From: an uncultured Clostridia bacterium
GTDB taxonomy: Bacteria; Bacillota; Clostridia; Christensenellales; CAG-138
Direction of reading: 5' to 3'
Length of the DNA: 64,000 nucleotides
NCBI GenBank assembly: GCA_934633695.1
Contig: CAKTYT010000008.1
Location: forward strand, 1 to 64,000
Shown here: piece by piece, positions 16,946 to 27,800 of the stretch
Position numbering within the stretch: position 1 is the stretch's first letter
Layout of the letters: the number at the start of each line of letters is the position of its first letter
The notes under the pieces: generated by a model
The model's input: the letters and a program-made list of their open reading frames with translations, nothing else
What the model was told of the DNA's origin: nothing
Database searches by the model: none
Position numbers and translations under genes: made by a program

Positions 16946-19012
16946 ATGAAAAGAAAAACTCTGTCAGCCATTGCATTGCTGATTACTGCAATGCTGGTCA
17001 TCACGCTGCTGCCCACTGGCGTCTTTGCTGCAAAGGGTACAGCAAAGCGTTCTGAAGTTGCAGGTACGATGAATTTGTTCAACGACCCGATGGTTGGAGA
17101 AATGCACAAAAAAGAGTATGAACGTTTCGTTAAGGCCGCAAATGCTCCCAAGCCTACGAAATACAACGAAAACGATGTTGCACGCGTTCGCGATTTTATG
17201 GAGCAGGAAACGGACGGGATAAAGAACGGGTTCTGGTTTAATGAGAACTACGATCCCGATGATCCCTCCACTTTTGTCGGTGATGCAGCAGGTTATGAAG
17301 CGGGTGCGATATTCTCAGAGTCCGGCAGGCTTGAAGAACTGTTCTTCCTCTTTGTTCCCGTTCAGGGAAATCTCGATGTGACTGGCTGCAAAATGCTCAC
17401 ATCTGCAATTCTATACTCATGCGACCTTTCATCTGTCGTTGTCGATGGGTGTACGATGCTTGAATCGTTGGACATTTCCTACAACGAGAAAATAACTGAA
17501 CTCGATGTTTCAACATGCGAAGGATTGGTTGCTTTGACTGTACAGGGTAATTCCGGATTGAGCAGTCTCGACTTATCGGGTCTTGCAAACATCACGGAGC
17601 TTTATATGTCAGAGACTCCGTTTGAGGAACTCGTCCTTGATGGCTGCACGGCGATTCAGATACTTAGTGTCAGTCTCACGACGTTTGAAGAGCTTGACCT
17701 CTCATCATTAACGGAACTTAGCTACCTTTTCCTTAACAATACATGTCTCTCGGAAATCGATATGTCCGAACTTACAAATATAGTGATGTTTACGGCATCC
17801 GGCGGTGAAACCGTAAAGAGGATTGCCTTCCCGAAAAACAACGGCGATGGTCTTGAACTGCTTGCAGAGGGCAATGGCGGTGTAGGTTACTACATGTACA
17901 TGGATGATAACGTGTCATCCGGCGGTGCAGGAAATATTCAGCCTGCCCGTGATGTGGCAGACGGCGAGTATTGCATTTGTGCTTATCCCTCCTTTGGAGC
18001 AGCTTTCCTAGGATGGTATGACGGGGATACACTTGTCTCAACGGACAGACGTGTTGCAACAACCTTTGAGACTGATACCCGCACACTGACAGCAAAGTTT
18101 GAAGGAGGCGTACCAATGACGACAGGCAGTGCTGCCGACATTCATTTCATGCGTTCCTATCTCAACTACTACACATATGTCGGAGCCGAACTCTGGAAAC
18201 ATGGTTATTATCTCAACAATAGTTATGACAGCGAGGATTTCATGACTTTCGCAAACGTAACTTTTAACGAGAATAATCGTATCAGTGCTATCGACTACAG
18301 CGGAAAAATGCTGCAGGGACCGATAGTTCTGCACTATCCGGAGCTTGAATCATTCAATATGAATGGCAGCAACGTAAGCGGCATAACCTGCATTGACTGT
18401 GATTCTCTGACGGAGATTTATGCAAACAACAGCAATATTGTGCTTAGGCTTGCCCTTGAGGGTGCCCCGAATCTCAGGGTGCTTGAAGTAAGCAACCTCA
18501 CATGGAACGGCACTGAAAGAGTCAGCAAACTTGATCTCTCCGAGAACCACAAGATTGAGCGTCTGTTGGCGGCAAACGGGGTGTTCGATGAAATTATCAT
18601 CGATGCAGCTTCCTTCGAAGGAAAAGTGGAACTTAAAGCGGATGGCGGTTATGTTGGCTGTACATATCTCAACGGAGTTATGATTGCAAGTGCGTACACA
18701 ATTTCCGATCCGTTTGCAGGTTGGTATGACGAGAATGGTAATGCCGTTTCAACGGATGTTCAGTACAATATTGATCGTGCAGGCTCTTTCACGGCGGTAT
18801 TCGGCGATGCTCCCATAACAGTCGTCGGGGACGTAAATGGCGACGGCGAAGTTAAGGTTGACGATGCAGTGTTGATTATGCGACATGCTCTCGCTCTTGC
18901 TCTCCTTGATGAAAACGTCCTTCCCGCTGCAGATGTAAATGGCGATGGTGATGTTACCGTTGGTGATGCAGTTCTTGCACTTCGTATGGCCCTCGGTCTT
19001 ATTAACGACTGA
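16946..19012 (+). CDS. secreted leucine-rich-repeat protein with C-terminal dockerin
   Basis: The 688-residue protein has a signal peptide (MKRKTL, a hydrophobic core, then PTGVFA about residue 28). Irregular leucine-rich repeats run to about 320 (for example LTSLDIS-type units such as LESLDISYN and LVALTVQGN). A GWYDGDTLVS module at about 353 is followed by a second LRR block and a second GWYDENGNAVS module. The C-terminus carries two calcium-type dockerin repeats (GDVNGDGEVKVDDAVLIMRH and ADVNGDGDVTVGDAVLALRM). GWY modules resemble Listeria-Bacteroides repeats of surface proteins. No sortase or SLH anchor is present, so attachment would be through a cohesin. The role is probably surface binding. 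AGGAGG precedes the ATG. Confidence 0.85.
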   Translation: MKRKTLSAIALLITAMLVITLLPTGVFAAKGTAKRSEVAGTMNLFNDPMVGEMHKKEYERFVKAANAPKPTKYNENDVARVRDFMEQETDGIKNGFWFNENYDPDDPSTFVGDAAGYEAGAIFSESGRLEELFFLFVPVQGNLDVTGCKMLTSAILYSCDLSSVVVDGCTMLESLDISYNEKITELDVSTCEGLVALTVQGNSGLSSLDLSGLANITELYMSETPFEELVLDGCTAIQILSVSLTTFEELDLSSLTELSYLFLNNTCLSEIDMSELTNIVMFTASGGETVKRIAFPKNNGDGLELLAEGNGGVGYYMYMDDNVSSGGAGNIQPARDVADGEYCICAYPSFGAAFLGWYDGDTLVSTDRRVATTFETDTRTLTAKFEGGVPMTTGSAADIHFMRSYLNYYTYVGAELWKHGYYLNNSYDSEDFMTFANVTFNENNRISAIDYSGKMLQGPIVLHYPELESFNMNGSNVSGITCIDCDSLTEIYANNSNIVLRLALEGAPNLRVLEVSNLTWNGTERVSKLDLSENHKIERLLAANGVFDEIIIDAASFEGKVELKADGGYVGCTYLNGVMIASAYTISDPFAGWYDENGNAVSTDVQYNIDRAGSFTAVFGDAPITVVGDVNGDGEVKVDDAVLIMRHALALALLDENVLPAADVNGDGDVTVGDAVLALRMALGLIND

Positions 19013-19051
19013 AAAAGTAAAGTAAAGCTGAAATAATGGCAAAATGAATCG

Positions 19052-19085
19052 AACCGCTGTGGGGGAGTCCATGGCGGTTTTATTT
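19052..19085 (+). terminator. terminator of the LRR-dockerin gene
   Basis: AACCGCTGTG and CATGGCGGTT can form a ten-pair stem with two G-T pairs, followed by TTTTATTTG. It ends transcription 40 bases after the stop codon. Confidence 0.65.
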
Positions 19086-19334
19086 GTGAAAAAAATTGAT
19101 TTTGCTTTCAATATTTAAAATGACACGAATGACGCCAAAGTTGAATGAGCTAGTCGGCCTTCTCATTAAATAGCTTTTCAATATGATCACAGAGTCATAT
19201 TCCGCAGCTTTTTTTATGGCATAAACGCAAACAATTAAAAGCAATACAAAGAAAATCTATTTTTTATAACCCTGAGATAAGAATGGCTTTTTTCACCGGA
19301 TTATGCTATTATGTATCCACAAGGAGGTAATCAC
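19086..19334 (+). promoter_or_regulatory. intergenic region with the promoter of the second ArsR-type gene
   Basis: Mostly AT-rich with no gene. TGcTATTAT (19305-19312) is an extended -10 about 22 bases before the ATG; a poor -35 (TGGCTT) lies 17 bases upstream. AAGGAGGT sits just before the start at 19335. The leader is very short. Confidence 0.5.
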
Positions 19335-20444
19335 ATGATTAATTATGAGCCAATGCCTTTGTTTGAGGCATACACTTATCTCGCAAACAAGACGAACGGT
19401 TTCTCGACCGAGGATTTTATAATGAGGAGGAGCTCAATATGGACCGATGCACAGATTTCAACAATGAAAACGACCTTTGAGGCAATAGTAAGGACTGAAA
19501 AGCACCTTGATGCTGTCATTAAAATTGACAGTGAACTTATGTCAAGACTTTTTATCACGAATGGATCGAAGCTTAACGGCAGATACCCCTCGGTATCTTC
19601 GACAGTTGCTTCTTTTTTCCTTGACGGCATATCAGCTTTTGCAAACACGGACAGAGAGGTCTTCTTTGCCGAGCTTCACAGCAGATGTGACATGATTCCA
19701 AATGTCATTATCGAAGAAGTCTGCTCTAAACCTCATGAAGAAGGTAAAAAGTATGAGGCAGCAGAAATATTCAGTCTTATCAGTGCATTATCAGTTAATC
19801 AGAAAACAAAAAATGCTTTGATTGCCGCTGCACTTGACCCGCACAATTATGTTGAACAACTTAAATCCGTTCTTTGCTCCGTCGCCGATGCATTCATTGA
19901 ATGCAGAGAACTATGGCTGCCCGCAATCGAATCATACAGGGAAAGTTATGAAGAGGGGGCAGACGTGAAGAAAATACTTGCGGATAGGTACAATTACTCG
20001 ACCGCAGGCGTTGAGGAATACAGCGTTTTTCCGTCAATACTGGCTTTTCCGATAGCCTTTGCATCCGAATACAGAAAGGAAGGCTGCCTGGTTAGGCTGC
20101 TTGTTGTGTTTGGCGTACTTGTTGATAAGGCATCAGTGGATAAATCACCGCTGAGAAGTACAATCGCATCAGTTTCGTACACGATGGGTGTATTGAGCGA
20201 ACCCTGCAGGCTTAGAATGCTGCTGAAAATTCTGGAAAAACCAGCTTATGTAGGAGAGCTTGCCAAATTCGTCGAATTAGCACCGTGTACAGTATCACAG
20301 CATTTGCAAATCTTGGCGGGAACGGGTCTTATTGCTGCTAGAGATAGAGACAATGACAGGAGAGTTTACTACTATATCAACAAACAAAAGCTAGACGAGT
20401 TTGTCAGTAATATTAACTCCATGCTGACGCTTCCGGAAGAGTGA
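19335..20444 (+). CDS. second ArsR-type regulator with large N-terminal domain
   Basis: This regulator of 369 residues begins at the ATG at 19335, seven bases after AAGGAGGT. An upstream in-frame codon at 19311 overlaps the promoter and is rejected. The C-terminal winged helix reads SEPCRLRMLLKILEK, then LAPCTVSQHLQILAGTGL and a charged wing. The N-terminal 280 residues are helical, and the protein has the same overall plan as the 384-residue regulator at 15616-16770, including SVxxTxxVLSEPxRL-like junction residues. It is followed on the same strand by a secreted dockerin-bearing gene. The pair repeats the arrangement regulator plus dockerin protein. Confidence 0.75.
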   Translation: MINYEPMPLFEAYTYLANKTNGFSTEDFIMRRSSIWTDAQISTMKTTFEAIVRTEKHLDAVIKIDSELMSRLFITNGSKLNGRYPSVSSTVASFFLDGISAFANTDREVFFAELHSRCDMIPNVIIEEVCSKPHEEGKKYEAAEIFSLISALSVNQKTKNALIAAALDPHNYVEQLKSVLCSVADAFIECRELWLPAIESYRESYEEGADVKKILADRYNYSTAGVEEYSVFPSILAFPIAFASEYRKEGCLVRLLVVFGVLVDKASVDKSPLRSTIASVSYTMGVLSEPCRLRMLLKILEKPAYVGELAKFVELAPCTVSQHLQILAGTGLIAARDRDNDRRVYYYINKQKLDEFVSNINSMLTLPEE

Positions 20445-20525
20445 GGACGACAGTCGGAGCATAGCATTTTTGCAGAGTGCGAAGCAGGCAGCAGAAACAT
20501 GTTCTGGTTTTTTTGCTTTTTCTGC

Positions 20526-20554
20526 TTGACAGCCCTTTTTTATTGCCGTATAAT
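20526..20554 (+). promoter_or_regulatory. promoter abutting a truncated secreted-protein gene
   Basis: TTGACA, 17 bases and TATAAT form a perfect promoter. The first codons of the truncated gene start only 22 bases beyond the -10 with no ribosome-binding site, so the normal leader, start and signal peptide appear deleted. Confidence 0.75.
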
Positions 20555-20576
20555 GTTGGCAAAAGCAAACATATGA

Positions 20577-23500
20577 ATGTTGGTTATTGACAACATATTT
20601 GTGTCAGAGGGTACAAATCCGTGGATTGTTGAGGGCGACCACGCAAAGAGCGGCAACCCACATATGGGCGGCACAACTTCAACGGTTAGCATGACTGCCG
20701 AAATAGGTGAAGGACAGGTAATAAGTTTCCGTTGTTCAACCTCATCGGAAAGAAACCATGACCGTCTTATCTTTGCGGTAGATAACATTCCTGTCAAAGA
20801 GTGGTCAGGTGTTACTGATTGGAGCGAGTATGTTTATATGCCCGAAACTGCAGGAGTTCACACCTTTAGCTGGTATTTTTCCAAGGATGCGAGTGTCGAC
20901 AGCGGCAATGACTGCGGAAGACTCGATGACGTTGTGATAGGTGAGCCCGTCCACGTAACAGGAATAGATGTCATTCCGGAACTTAATATGCCCCGCTATC
21001 GCAGCAAAGCACTATACTGGAACGTTTACCCTGAAGATGCCTACAATCAAGAGCTGACTTTCACAAGCAGTGACGAGAGCGTTGCAATCATTACCGACTA
21101 CGGTATGGTGCGTGGTGTCGGCGAAGGTACTGCAACCATAACAGTAACGACTGTTGACGGAGGCTTCACAGATACTTGTGAAGTTACCGTTACAGAGGCG
21201 TACGATGAAACTCAGTTTTACGGCTTCCTACAGTACTACAGTACAGCGGTCCCGATACGGGCTATTGGGCAACGTTCAACGACCGAGCACCAGAGGAAAT
21301 GCAGACACTTTTCAGGGCAACCGGTGGGACATATGCTGCGGCAATAGTCGGAAACACAATCTACGGATTTGATTCGTTTGGTTCAAGTTTGTTCTACAAG
21401 ATGGACCTTGATACCCTTGAAATGGTCCATACCGGAGTAGGAGCAAACGGTGTCATGATGATTGGCATGGCATTCAACTATGCAAACAACACGATGTATT
21501 CTCTCGGCTATGTGATGAGTGAATCAAGGTATTACCTTTATACGGTTGATCTTGCCGTCGGTGCTGTAACACAGGGTGCCCCGATCGACACAGGAGACGA
21601 CGAAATATTCACATTCACAGTTGATACGGAAGGCAATGGCTATGCTCTTACGAAAAGCAATGCAGGTGGTCCGTATGCCGATATGGTTTACAGCAAACTG
21701 TACAGGATTGACCTTGGAACCGGAGTTGGGACATACATTGGCAGTACAGGTATTTACCTTACCTATTGTCAATCAATTTTGTACGATCACAATACACAAC
21801 AGCTCTTCTGGGCACAGTTTGCAGGCCCACAGGCATCGGGTCTTTTTACAATTGATACCGAAACTGCCGAGGTATCCTATTGTGGACGAGTAGGAACAGG
21901 CTCTGAAGTATGCGGTCTTTGCTGCACGGCAAATCTTCCGTTTACGGAGCCTGAAATGCCCGAAATTACCATTACGTTCGAGGATGGTATTGATGGAACC
22001 GTTCTAGGCACGTATACAATGACCGCAGGCGAAACGATTCCCGAAAGTGCATTCCCTATTCCTCCGGAACACGAGGGTTGGGCATTCAGTGAATGGGATT
22101 ATGATGGCTTGCCCGTATTCATCGATACCACCGTTACCTCAGTATATGTTGATCCCGTTGCTGCGGCAGCATTCGACAATGCTGTTAATGCAGAGGGCTG
22201 CAATAACCACTTTGACAATACAGTAAGTATTTATCCATGGGTAATTGAAGATAGTCATGTAAAATCGGGCAACCAAGGAATTGATGGCTCCGCATCAAGC
22301 TTCGATGCATATATAACCATGCGTGCGGGAGAGATCCTCACCTTTGACTATAAAGTCAGCAGTGAACAAGGTTACGACAAACTCGTACTGAATGTGAACG
22401 GTATGACTAAGCAACAGTGGTCAGGAGATACCGGCTGGCAAAGTTATATGTTCGCAGCAGAAGTGGACGGTACATATCACTTTGAATGGACGTACATTAA
22501 GGACGGCAGTTCAGCTTCAGGTGATGACACAGCTTACATTGATAACGTATATGTCGGTCCTGCTCCGTCCGTTGAGGGAGTAATTATACAGGAAACCGCA
22601 GAGGTCAGGGAAAACCGCAGAGTCCAGCTTGAATGGACGATTGTTCCCGATTCCGCAACGAATACCGATGTCACGTTCAGCAGCTCTGATGAATCTGTTG
22701 CAATCGTTGATGAGTATGGTGTTGTCCGCGGTGTCGGTGTCGGAACGGCTGTTATAACAGTAACGACAGTTGATGGTGGTTTTACGGACGAATGTGTTGT
22801 TACAGTTACGGCGGGTGGAGTACCGGTAACTATTTATGGGTATGCCGCAAGCTCATACGACAGCACAGTCGGTATGTGGTGCAGTTTTAAGGACAGCAGC
22901 CCTGAATCTGTTACTGCCTATTCGAGCATGCCTACATCATTTGCGGCCGCAGTCGCAGGCACCACTGTTTATGGGTATCTCAATGCTGATAACGGTTATG
23001 CATTCTACCGCATGGATCTTGATAGCATGGAACCTGAAATTCTGTCCAGTTCCAGTGCACCGGTATTGATGACGGAAATGGCCTACGATTATAGCACAAG
23101 CACTATGTATGCAATAGGCGTAAACACAAGCAATGGTCAGTCAATTTACACGATCGACCTTAACACCGGCGAATACAGTGAAGTTGTGAATATAACTTGT
23201 TTTGAAACAATACAGGCATTTGCCATTGCGACAGATGGCACAGCGTATGGTATTACATACGGCAACGACGCTCACCTTGTAGAAATAGACCTTGAAGGGG
23301 GTACGGCAAGAGATATCGGCAGCACGGGTCATTCTGCGTTTTACGTTCAGTCAATGGCATACGACCATGAGAATGGAAGGCTCTTCTGGGCACAGTACAA
23401 GGATGCGGCAGTAAACTGTCTGTATGAAATTGATGTTGAATCGGCCGGAACCTACACATGCGGCATGATTGGCAATAGAGTCGAACTTTGCGGTATGTTT

Positions 23501-23707
23501 ATACCTTATGAAGTTCAGTATCAGAACGGCGATGTGAACATGGATGGTCAGATAACTATTGTTGACTCCATAATGACGTTGAGGCATACTATGGGCATTA
23601 TTGAACTCAGCGGACAGTCTCTTGCTCTCGCAGATATTGACGGCAACCATACAGTAAATGTTACAGATGCTGTTACAATAATGCGTATTGCAATGGGAAT
23701 ACAATAA
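20577..23707 (+). pseudogene. extracellular Big2-repeat protein with dockerin, 5'-truncated and frameshifted
   Basis: Two overlapping frames belong to one gene. The first (to about 21250) has a jelly-roll-like domain and a Big2 immunoglobulin-like domain (SSDESVAI, MVRGVGEGTATITVTTVDGG). The frame is then lost between YYSTAVP and DTGYWATF; one base in the CCC at about 21249 would repair it. The second frame carries a repeated-blade domain (IYGFDSFGSSLFYKMDLDT). It then repeats the whole set (jelly-roll from 22180, Big2 from 22570, blades from 22830) and ends with two dockerin repeats (GDVNMDGQITIVDSIMTLRH and a second). The two halves are about 400-residue duplicates. The N-terminus starts inside the jelly-roll domain with no signal peptide. 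The product is probably not secreted in this form. Confidence 0.8.
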
Positions 23708-23741
23708 AGCAGATTCATCCGGCGGGTTAGATGTGATTAAA

Positions 23742-23795
23742 AGGACTGCAATATTCCTGGAGAATATTGTGGTCCTATTTTAGTCATCTTTTTTT
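23742..23795. terminator. bidirectional terminator
   Basis: AGGACTGCAATATTC and GAATATTGTGGTCCT form a 15-pair stem (two G-T pairs) with a five-base loop. A T8 run follows at 23788-23795, and A-rich sequence lies on the other side. It serves the converging secreted-protein and GyrI-like genes. Confidence 0.8.
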
Positions 23796-24423
23796 ATAGC
23801 TTTATCGGATGGCGTATGATCGTCTTCCACTTTTCGGGAGGCACCCTTCGTGCATCGGAGAGGTAGATTTCATGGTGATGGCGAACAGAAGAAAAGTCAT
23901 TTTCGAACCCCTTTTCCTTTATGAAAGCATCCATTACGGCGACAGTCGATGGCTCGTTGTCGAATGGACCGAGATGCATGATCTGAACGCAAAGACCTTC
24001 AGTTACTGTGAGAAATTCGGCCTTGGTGCAATCAATTTTCTTCTTTTGGGAGGCAGTTTGGACGGCCCACTCAAAATCTTCGCAAGTAACAAAGTCGGGA
24101 AGACGAATGACGGATATCCAGTTAAAACTATTTTTGTCGTTATAGTTGATACCTTCAACGTTGTCCTGCCACCAGAAACCTTCAAGCGGAGGTACAACAT
24201 AATTATAAAATCCGTCAATCGTGTAATCGGTTTTATAACTCATCTTTAACGTATACGCAATGGAATAAAGAATTTCAATAGCTTGCTTGTACTCTCCATC
24301 CTCGTCATTCGGATCACCTTTTCCTCGAACGGCAATGTAGCTTGCGGTAGGAACATCAACTATTTCCGGTTCATTTTTGGGCATATAAAATTTTCTGTAC
24401 TTTTTTTTAAAATCAAAAACCAT
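23794..24423 (-). CDS. GyrI-like small-molecule-binding protein
   Basis: The 209-residue soluble protein belongs to the GyrI-like group (COG4832), which binds drug-like small molecules. It shows EIVDVPTASYIAVRGKGDPN at the first strand, YNYVVPPLEGFWW in the middle, and QIMHLGPFDNEP, the typical pocket signature, near 150. No DNA-binding domain is fused, so it is a stand-alone ligand-binding or scavenging protein. TAGGAG precedes the ATG at 24423. Its promoter appears to lie 270 bases upstream (24697-24725), leaving a long leader. Confidence 0.8.
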   Translation of the reverse strand: MVFDFKKKYRKFYMPKNEPEIVDVPTASYIAVRGKGDPNDEDGEYKQAIEILYSIAYTLKMSYKTDYTIDGFYNYVVPPLEGFWWQDNVEGINYNDKNSFNWISVIRLPDFVTCEDFEWAVQTASQKKKIDCTKAEFLTVTEGLCVQIMHLGPFDNEPSTVAVMDAFIKEKGFENDFSSVRHHHEIYLSDARRVPPEKWKTIIRHPIKL

Positions 24424-24696
24424 GGGCAGCTCCTATTAATGTTTTTCAGTTTTTAGGTTCAATATAGGCCGCTTGAAAGAGCATGTTTGTGTTCGGCAAT
24501 ACAAAAAATGCCTAAACAGGATAACTGGGTGCTTGCCGTTGCTCGATGCCGAAAGGCGGAGAGTTCCATCACGCTTGCCGATTAAAAAAACTTGTGCAAA
24601 CACCACTATACAGCGGCGTACACCTTGGTTGCTGCAATAATTTTGCCGTTGTTTACCTAAACCATTAGATCCTTTTCTGTTTCTTTCACCCCACTA
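24424..24696 (-). other. long leader of the GyrI-like gene
   Basis: About 265 untranslated bases lie between the promoter at 24697-24725 and the GyrI-like start. On the minus strand they contain a tiny frame (GTG, ten codons ending KDLMV) and a wobble-paired hairpin (CGCCGC with GTGGTG). A TTTTTTT run lies ten bases further on, and a second weak hairpin is present. No riboswitch class that I know is recognisable. It may be a regulatory leader or only a remnant. Confidence 0.4.
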
Positions 24697-24725
24697 ATTA
24701 TAGCATTTGTTCGAACCGTTTTCAA
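24697..24725 (-). promoter_or_regulatory. promoter reading toward the GyrI-like gene
   Basis: On the minus strand, TTGAAA, 17 bases and TGcTATAAT. No other gene lies downstream before the GyrI-like gene. Confidence 0.65.
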
Positions 24726-24787
24726 CGCAACACATGATGGATCCTTTAAGTTCAAATAAGAAATTAGCCATTACGAGAATAAAAAGA

Positions 24788-24813
24788 GGCTGTTCCGAAG
24801 AAACGGAACAGCC
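24788..24813 (-). terminator. terminator of the giant secreted-protein gene
   Basis: GGCTGTTCCG and CGGAACAGCC form a perfect ten-pair stem with a six-base loop. On the minus strand it is followed by CTCTTTTTATT, 85 bases after the stop codon. Confidence 0.85.
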
Positions 24814-24898
24814 GTGTGAGCGGGCGGCAAGCCGCAGAGTTTTCCCTGCTGCGGCTCACCTAATAGTCTGCCAGGCAGCTTTACCAGCCGCTTTTGGC

Positions 24899-27800
24899 TC
24901 AGTCAACGGGACGAACCTGGTGAGCAATGCCATTCTCGATCGCAAAATTGTGGGCATAGCTGCCTGCTGCAACGGAGAGGGTGACGCCAGTCGTGTCCAT
25001 GAAAGCACTGCGATGGATATTGTTTACACCAGCAGGTACATACATGGAAGTAAGGGCGAAGTTGCACTGGAAAGCAGCATAGTCAATGCGACGTACTGTT
25101 TCGGGAAGAATAATCTCCGTGACAGCACTGCATCTTGCAAATGCATACCGGAAAAACCTTGTAACCTTGCAACCCTCATCAAAAACGATAGTTTCCGCAT
25201 TTGAAAGACCGTAGAATGCGAAATCTCCAACGGAGATGATACCACTGCCGATTCTGATGCTGCTGATGATGTCTCTGTGAACGTACCAGGGAGACGAGTA
25301 GGCATTCGTCATAGGATCGATTGTACCTTCACCTGAAACATACAGTTCGCCACCGTAATTTATAGTCCAGTTAATATTGTTGTAGGTTCCGGAATAAAGA
25401 ACGGTGGAGGGGTCTATTGAAACAATAGTGAAAGCAACATTGTGTTCAATTGCCCAACGATGAGCATAGCTGCCATCGTAAACGTTCAGGATTATATTGT
25501 CGGAATCGGTGAATGCATAGTTATTGATGTTGGTTACACCAATGGGAATGAATGCATTCACAAGGGCGTAGTTGCACTGGAAGGCAGCGTAATCGAGCCT
25601 TGTGAGTGAGTCGGGAAGATTTACTTCTCTGAGGGAGTAACACCTTGCAAATCCGTAGCGGAATACCCGCGTGAGAGCACTATTTTCGCCGAAAGTAACT
25701 TCAGTAACATTTTCAAGCCCGAAGAATGCAAAGTCTCCGATGCTGGTAATACCACTTGCAATATCAATTCGGTTGATAAGGCTTCTGTACTGATACCAGG
25801 GTGCAGAATAAGCGTTTGTCATGGGATTGATAGCACCTGTACCATTTATGTACAGCGTACCGCCATAAGTGATGACCCATGTTGTGTTGGATCCGCATAC
25901 ACCATTGTAGAGAACAGTTTCGGGGTCGATCGTCCTGGTAGTGTATGCAACGCCATTCTGGATTGCCCAGTTGTGAGAATAACTGCCTTCAAAGACGTTG
26001 AGAACAACGTTTGATGAATCAACAAATGCGTATGTATTGATTCTGTTCACGCCAATGGGCATGTAAACGCTTGTAAGAGCATTGTTGCACTGGAATGCAG
26101 CATACTCAATACGCGTCACACTTTCAGGAAGAAGGACTTCAGAAAGCGAAGAACACCTTGCGAAAGCATAGCGATAGATGCAGGCAAGAACACTGTCCTC
26201 TTCAAAAGTTACTCTTGTAACATTGTAGAGACCATAGAATGCAAAGTCGCCGATTGTAGTGAAATCCTTGTCAACAACAATGCTTGTGATAATTGCACGG
26301 TGTGTATACCAAGGTGCGGCATATGCATTTGCCATCTTGGGGAATTCACCGCTGCCGCTTATGGTCAAGGTGCCGTCATAGGTTATCGTCCATGCAGCAT
26401 CGCCGATAGAGCCTTCATAAAGCACAGTGTTGGGATCCATTGTGCGGGTTTCAAACGCTATGCCGTGTTCAACCGCCCAGTCGTGAGCATAACTGCCCTC
26501 GTAAACGTTAAGGACAACATTATTCGTTCCAACGAATGCGGCGTCATTGATGTTTGTAACGCCAATAGGCATGAACAGAGAGGTCAAGGCATTGCAGCTT
26601 TGGAAGGCCGCATAGTCGATTCTCGTTACGGCATCGGGAAGGACAAGCTCGGTAAGAGCAGAACAGCCGGAGAATGCATAGCGGTACAGTCTTGTAACAG
26701 CACTGCCGTGCTCGAACACTACCGTGCGAAGATTACTGCTGCCATGGAAAGCGAAGTCGCCAATGGTCGTAATACCTGCTGCAATGTTAACAGTCCGGAT
26801 TGCTTCTGCGAAATCATGCCAGGGAACATCTTTTGCAGCGGTATATGAGAACATTTCTCCACTGCCTGAGAGAGTCAGTTTACCATCCGAAGTAAGTGAC
26901 CATTCGATCGACTCTCCGCAAGTGCCGTTCTTGATAACAAACGGTGCTGATGCTCCTCGTGTTGCGTACGCAAAGTTGTGAGCGATTGCCCAGTACTCCG
27001 CATAGCTGCCTGATGCAACGTTGAGTGTGATATCACTGCACCTTGCAAAGGTGTTTGCATGGATAGAGAGCAGTGATTCAGGCATGTATACATCCCTAAG
27101 AGAGGTACAATAGATGAAAGCGTTGCCTCTGAGGGTGGTGAGACCTTCGGGAAGGGTTATAGAGCTCATCTTGTTGAGATTCTGGAATGCGTAGCTGTTG
27201 ATGCTTTCAAGGTTGCTGTTAGTTGCGAAGACTACACTTGTGCAGTTATAGCAACCTCTGAATGCGTAAGTTCCGATGGTGGTTATGCCGGAACCGACTT
27301 CGATTGACCTGATGTTGGGGCAGAATGCACGCCATGCGACAGTTCCATAGAGAGCGTGGTCATACATTTCACCTTCACCGCCGAGTTTGAACAGACCGGT
27401 GGAGTACAGGACATACTCGGCAGTGGGACCGCACATACCGGCAGTCAAGAGATTTGCGGTTGTACATCCGGTATAGACTCCATCCTCGAACTGACAGGTT
27501 TCACCGCAGAGAATGTAATCTCCATTGTAAGCGAAGCCGTTATCCTCAAAGAAGTAGGGGGTTGAGCTGATGAACTGATAGCCGGTCTGATATCTGCCGC
27601 CAACGAAGTACATGAGTCTGCCGGTCACAGACTCATTGGCCCAACCGGAGTACATGTTTTCCCCTGCACACATTCTATGTCCGCAAGCTTCACAAGTGAG
27701 CATATCGGTATCGCGGTTATAGACATAGGAGTGCTCATCATTCTCGCAGCGAGGCTGGAGCTTGGTGTATGAATCGAGGAGCTGGAATGAACCGTCGCCG

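Noticed and set aside
24899..27700. The regular repeats as a CRISPR array
   Set aside because: The 510-base period consists of coding LRR_5 modules in one open frame, with no short repeats or unique spacers.
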